Below are positions 37,306 to 40,503 of a DNA stretch of 40,503 nt, piece after piece. The translations under genes and the position numbers were made by a program. Under the pieces are notes generated by a model, which saw only the letters and a list, made by a program, of their open reading frames with translations, searched no databases and was not told where the DNA came from. The stretch's first letter is position 1; every line of letters starts with the position of its first letter. Source of the DNA: Candidatus Bipolaricaulota bacterium (lineage in GTDB: Bacteria > Bipolaricaulota > Bipolaricaulia > RBG-16-55-9 > DRXL01); assembly GCA_026414955.1 (NCBI GenBank), contig JAOAIA010000002.1, forward strand, positions 1 through 40,503, written 5' to 3'.

Positions 37306-37335
37306 TTGCACAAGTCCATCCCCCCGTGATATGCT
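37306..37335 (+). promoter_or_regulatory. Promoter of the GAF protein gene
   Basis: TTGCAC (37306-37311), 18 bp, TATGCT (37330-37335), then 9 nt to the ATG with no ribosome site. Divergent from the antitoxin promoter; a GGGGC/GCCCC inverted repeat (37286-37300) lies between them. Confidence 0.55.
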
Positions 37336-37344
37336 TGAGTTGCT

Positions 37345-37785
37345 ATGGACTTGCTCATCAGGCTCAAACGCGAGATCGCTGGATTGGACTTCTCACAGAC
37401 TGTGCAGAAGACCGTCTCGTTCTTGCGCAAGAACATCGCGCACTATAACTGGGTCGGCGTCTACATGCTCGAAGGCAACGAGTTGGTCTTAACAGCCTGG
37501 GACGGTCCCGAAGCGACCCAACACACAAGAATCCCCATTGGCACAGGCATCTGCGGGCTGGCCGCACGAGAGAAACGAACTGTTATCGTCGGCGACGTCA
37601 ATGCCGACTCCAGATACCTGGCGTGCTTCCCTTACACGAAATCCGAGATCGTCGTGCCCATCTTCAAAGATTCAAAAGTGCTCGGCGAGATTGACATTGA
37701 CAGCAACACGCTGAACGCGTTCACAGAGAGAGATAGGGAATTCTTAGAAAGCGTCGCTGCGCTGCTAGGAGAGAGATATGTCTGA
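37345..37785 (+). CDS. GAF-domain protein, probable free methionine-(R)-sulfoxide reductase type
   Basis: A single GAF domain of 146 residues. The fRMsr-like features are NWVGVYML, GTGICGLAA (Cys70), YLACFPYTKSEIVVPI (Cys94) and LGEIDIDS. In fRMsr enzymes Cys in these two segments form the catalytic and resolving pair, so repair of free Met-R-sulfoxide is likely. A ligand-binding GAF protein without catalysis is the alternative. Its last 8 bp overlap the PIN-ATPase gene. Confidence 0.8.
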   Translation: MDLLIRLKREIAGLDFSQTVQKTVSFLRKNIAHYNWVGVYMLEGNELVLTAWDGPEATQHTRIPIGTGICGLAAREKRTVIVGDVNADSRYLACFPYTKSEIVVPIFKDSKVLGEIDIDSNTLNAFTERDREFLESVAALLGERYV

Positions 37786-39616
37786 GACAAATAAGGCCGA
37801 ACGCTACGTGCTCGACACGAGCGTCATCGTGGACGGGCGCATCACCGAGGGGATTCGTCAGAACAGATTCCCCAACGCCGTGTTCATCGTGCCCAACGCC
37901 GTGCTGGCGCTCCTGGAAGCCCGAGCCGTCCGTGGCCAGGAGACGGGCTACGCTGGGCTTAGCGAACTGAAGCGATTGCAGCAACTCGCGTGGGAGGGGC
38001 AGATCGAGCTGGTCTTCAAGGGGGACCGGCCACGGTTCGATCCGTTGCGCTTGGAGGAGACTGGCGAACTCCATGCGATGGTCCGCGCCGTCGCTGAAGA
38101 AGAGAACGCTGTGCTCTTGACGAGCAGCCGCAGCCAAGCGCTCGTCAGCGAAGCCCAGGGGCTTCCCATGCAGTTTTTGGGAGCTACAACTGATAGCCGC
38201 GGGCTGGAACAACTCTCGATCATGCAGTTCTTCGATGACCAGACGATGTCAGTGCACCTACGAGCCAAGACGCGTCCCAGGGCCAAGCGCGGCGCTCCCG
38301 GTCGGATGAAGGTCATCGCCCTCCGAGATGAGCCGATGACCGAAAAAGAATTAGAACGAATCGCCCGCGAGATCGTAGAAGTTGCTAAGGGCCATCCCGA
38401 GGGGTTCATCGAGATGGATGCAGGGGGCAGCACGGTCGTCCAGCTCAAGAACTTGCGCATCGCGATTGCGCGTCCGCCCTTCAGCGACGCGCTCGAAATT
38501 ACCGTGGTGCGCCCCGTGGTGCACAAGAAGCTCGACGAGTATCGCTATGCAGATTTGCTGAAGGAGCGGCTGCGCGAGCGCTCGCGCGGTGTGCTCGTCT
38601 CCGGGGCGCCGGGGGCGGGCAAGTCGACGTTCGTGCAGGGGATCGCCGAGTATCTGCAAGAATCGGGCTGGATTCTCAAGACGATGGAGAAGCCCAGGGA
38701 CTTGGAGCTTTCCGAGGATATTACTCAGTATACGGCCCTCAACGGCGAGATGAAGAAGACCGCCGATGTCTTGCTCTTGGTGCGCCCCGACTACACGATC
38801 TTCGACGAGATGCGCGTGGATGAAGACTTCGAGGTCTTCGCCGACATGCGTCTGGCGGGCGTGGGGATGATCGGCGTGGTGCACGCCACGCGGGGCATTG
38901 ATGCCGTGCAGAGACTGATCGGCCGTGTTGATTTGGGGATGATCCCCCAAGTTGTAGACACGGTTGTCTTCATCGAAGATGGCGATGTGAAAGAGATCTA
39001 CGAGGTCGAGTTCACCGTCAAAGTCCCTAGCGGGATGGGCGACACAGACCTAGCTCGCCCGGTCATCGAGATTCGCGAGTTTGAGTCCAAAGCGTTGGTC
39101 TATGAGATTTATAGCTTTGGTGAGCAAGTCGTGGTGATGCCGGTCAAAGAAGTCGTGAGCGAGAAGCCCGTCTGGAGGTTGGCAACTCAAGCATTGGAGT
39201 ATGAGCTACGGCGCGTGATCCGTGGGCCGTTTACGGTCGAGATTCGCTCGGACAATCAAGCGACGCTCTACGTTGACGAAGAGCAAATCCCGATGATCTT
39301 GGGGCGCGGGGGCAGTCGCATCCGAGAGCTCGAAGCTGAGCTAGGGATCGGGCTGGACGTGCGCTCGTATGATGAGATGGAGATGACGCTCCACCAAGAC
39401 ATAGATATCGAAGTGAGTGACCGGCACGTGATTTTAGACTTAGACCCGTCCCTGCGCGGGCGAAATATCGAGATTTTAGTAGACGGGGAACCGGTCTTCA
39501 TCGGGTCGGTCTCGCGCACGGGGAGCATCAAATTAGTACGAGGGAGCGAGCCAGCAGAGAGAATTTATGAAGCGCACAAATCGGGCGGGATGATCCGCGT
39601 GCGGCGGGCGGGCTAA
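37778..39616 (+). CDS. PIN-domain/PilT-type ATPase with KH-like domain (archaeal PINA-like)
   Basis: 612 residues. An N-terminal PIN domain (about 9-140; VLDTSVIVDGRI with Asp13 and Asp19) is joined by a basic linker to a PilT/VirB11-like ATPase with Walker A GAPGAGKS (276-283) and TIFDEMR (Asp343, Glu344). A KH-like segment follows with ILGRGGSRIRELE (GRGG 509-512) and a C-terminal beta domain. This architecture is the COG1855-type PilT-family ATPase, common in archaea, where a Sulfolobus member (PINA) acts on Holliday junctions. In bacteria it is uncommon outside a few phyla. A role in DNA repair or RNA handling is inferred. The start overlaps the GAF gene by 8 bp. Confidence 0.88.
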   Translation: MSETNKAERYVLDTSVIVDGRITEGIRQNRFPNAVFIVPNAVLALLEARAVRGQETGYAGLSELKRLQQLAWEGQIELVFKGDRPRFDPLRLEETGELHAMVRAVAEEENAVLLTSSRSQALVSEAQGLPMQFLGATTDSRGLEQLSIMQFFDDQTMSVHLRAKTRPRAKRGAPGRMKVIALRDEPMTEKELERIAREIVEVAKGHPEGFIEMDAGGSTVVQLKNLRIAIARPPFSDALEITVVRPVVHKKLDEYRYADLLKERLRERSRGVLVSGAPGAGKSTFVQGIAEYLQESGWILKTMEKPRDLELSEDITQYTALNGEMKKTADVLLLVRPDYTIFDEMRVDEDFEVFADMRLAGVGMIGVVHATRGIDAVQRLIGRVDLGMIPQVVDTVVFIEDGDVKEIYEVEFTVKVPSGMGDTDLARPVIEIREFESKALVYEIYSFGEQVVVMPVKEVVSEKPVWRLATQALEYELRRVIRGPFTVEIRSDNQATLYVDEEQIPMILGRGGSRIRELEAELGIGLDVRSYDEMEMTLHQDIDIEVSDRHVILDLDPSLRGRNIEILVDGEPVFIGSVSRTGSIKLVRGSEPAERIYEAHKSGGMIRVRRAG

Positions 39617-40134
39617 AACCGCCACAAGACCCCAGAGCGATAGCTCCAGACCCACGGCGGATTCTGCTGGCTGAAGTCGAGCAACACCAAGGGCACAACA
39701 TCAAAGAAAACAGATACTCTGGGGAAGAGCGAGAATCTCCCCCCAGCCCCGATCCAGCCCGTCAGCCGCCACGCCTCCTCAGCGCCCTGTGTCAGATGGA
39801 GAATTCCAGAGCCAAGCTCGACCGAAGCGATAACTCGACCGAAAGGGAAATTGAACGCCAGAGCAGTCTCGTAGAGGGCTATGCCCAACGCACTGCCCTC
39901 AAAGGCCAAGCCCCAGCCTCCCGCCAAACGCAACGCCAGCCCAAACTCGATCTGCGTCTCCCCGCGCACGGAAAAGAGCAGGACTTTCTGAGAGAGCGTG
40001 AACGCGGGCAGCGCCGGCTGAAAATTATCAAGCTCCATCCAGCTCGTGGCGATGCCCAAGCTCGGCGCGCGCTCCTGCGCTATGGCTCCCACACTCAGCA
40101 CGAGTATTCCCACAATCCAAAGATATCTCTTCAC
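39613..40134 (-). CDS. Small predicted outer-membrane beta-barrel protein
   Basis: 173 residues with a signal peptide (about 1-19, ending AIA). The rest is alternating strands rich in Gly and aromatics (FGLALRLAGGWGLAFEGSAL, RVIASVELGSGILHL, LTGWIGAGGRFSLF) and the chain ends in Phe (SGVLWRF), the usual C-terminal signal of outer-membrane barrels. It is similar in style to the N-terminal region of the protein at 16102-17220. Function unknown. Its stop overlaps the convergent PIN-ATPase stop by 4 bp. Confidence 0.75.
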   Translation of the reverse strand: MKRYLWIVGILVLSVGAIAQERAPSLGIATSWMELDNFQPALPAFTLSQKVLLFSVRGETQIEFGLALRLAGGWGLAFEGSALGIALYETALAFNFPFGRVIASVELGSGILHLTQGAEEAWRLTGWIGAGGRFSLFPRVSVFFDVVPLVLLDFSQQNPPWVWSYRSGVLWRF

Positions 40135-40139
40135 GCGAT

Positions 40140-40168
40140 TTGTCAGCCTCCTAGACTTTTGCTATTGT
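40140..40168 (+). promoter_or_regulatory. Promoter of mutL
   Basis: TTGTCA (40140-40145), 17 bp, TATTGT (40163-40168), 14 nt before the mutL ATG. Confidence 0.65.
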
Positions 40169-40182
40169 GACAGAGAGCGCCT

Positions 40183-40503
40183 ATGAAAGTCAAGGTCCTC
40201 GATGCCCATCTTGTGAACAAAATTGCTGCCGGGGAAGTGATCGAGCGCCCAGCGTCGGTCGCTAAAGAACTGATCGAAAACGCCCTCGACGCCGGAGCGA
40301 CCAAGATCGAACTCTGTGTCGAAGGCGGGGGCGAGCGCCGACTCTGCGTCGCCGACGACGGCGAGGGCATGACCCAAGAAGATCTGCTCTTAGCTATCCA
40401 GCGCCATACGACGAGCAAAATCTCTTCCGAAGACGATCTCTTCAATATCCGCACGCTCGGCTTTCGCGGCGAAGCGTTAGCCAGCATTGTTGAGGTCTCC
40501 AAG
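40183..40503 (+). CDS. mutL: DNA mismatch repair protein MutL, 3' end outside window
   Basis: The first 107 residues of MutL, the ATPase that links mismatch recognition by MutS to strand removal. GHKL-ATPase motifs are visible: AAGEVIERPASVAKELIENA with catalytic Glu and Asn, LDAGAT, DDGEGM, RHTTSKI and LGFRGEALASI. The frame is open to the last base of the window. The ATG is 14 nt downstream of the predicted -10, leaving a short leader without a clear ribosome site. Confidence 0.95.
   Translation, partial: MKVKVLDAHLVNKIAAGEVIERPASVAKELIENALDAGATKIELCVEGGGERRLCVADDGEGMTQEDLLLAIQRHTTSKISSEDDLFNIRTLGFRGEALASIVEVSK

Noticed and set aside
40143..40502. 119-codon minus-strand ORF at the right edge
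   Set aside because: It is antisense to a clear MutL N-terminus with all GHKL motifs.

Overview
The window is ordinary bacterial chromosome, roughly 55-60% G+C by eye, densely packed and mostly organised as leftward operons. Promoters read as sigma70-type (TTGACA or TTGTCA, 16-18 bp, TATAAT-like). Lipobox and signal peptides, two predicted outer-membrane-type beta-barrel proteins and a periplasmic-chaperone-like protein suggest a diderm. An archaeal-type PIN-ATPase, a group-1 P5C dehydrogenase and the mix of best-recognised families point to an uncultured deep-branching phylum; Bipolaricaulota/Acetothermia is my guess, from general impression only.

Layout. 1-4.3 kb: the end of a P5C dehydrogenase, a membrane-anchored Cu/Zn superoxide dismutase, a PLD-type nuclease (minus), a REP-associated tyrosine transposase (RAYT) with its palindromes, and a DUF1028 protein. 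4.3-8.9 kb: a shikimate operon aroF-aroA-aroE-aroC (minus) behind a consensus promoter and a 27-codon Phe-rich leader peptide. 8.9-11 kb: uvrB (plus). 11-13.6 kb: an autoregulated-looking Fe-S operon rrf2-mrp-DUF59-Cys-rich protein (minus). 13.7-17.2 kb: lamin-tail protein, dxr, tetraheme cytochrome (minus). 17.3-19.4 kb: ftsH with an enlarged periplasmic domain. 19.5-27.6 kb: an eight-gene operon under a perfect TTGACA-N17-TATAAT promoter, encoding three paralogous secreted proteins, a larger secreted protein, a chaperone-like protein, a 976-residue multidomain surface protein, an anchored NEW3-like protein and a SerA-like dehydrogenase. 27.7-32.1 kb: lipoprotein, acyl/acetyl-CoA synthetase, glmS (minus). 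32.3-34.2 kb: bifunctional-nuclease-domain protein, pgk, tRNA-Gly(CCC). 34.2-36.9 kb: diacylglycerol-kinase-like gene (minus), tRNA-Leu(CAG), gatA. 36.9-37.3 kb: an antitoxin with an internally deleted PemK-like toxin. 37.3-40.5 kb: GAF/fRMsr-like protein, PIN-ATPase, a small barrel protein (minus), and the start of mutL.

The most unusual feature is how many short palindromic elements sit inside genes in frame. At least four families occur: GTAGGGG...CCCCTAC (the probable RAYT substrate); CCTCTCCCC/CTCACC types; GTCACCCTGAGC types; and a roughly 70-90 bp multi-hairpin element beginning CCAGACTTCGTCTGG. They lie inside the RAYT gene, serA, aroA, an acyl-CoA synthetase gene and dxr, and they form the 3' ends of mrp, rrf2 and the DAG-kinase gene, all without breaking the frame. 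In serA the element replaces the segment that normally carries a catalytic Glu. Two copies of the multi-hairpin element abut tRNA genes exactly. The other notable points are the Phe-rich leader of the aro operon, the uncharacterised surface-protein operon, and several promoters placed so close to ATG that the mRNAs should be leaderless or nearly so.
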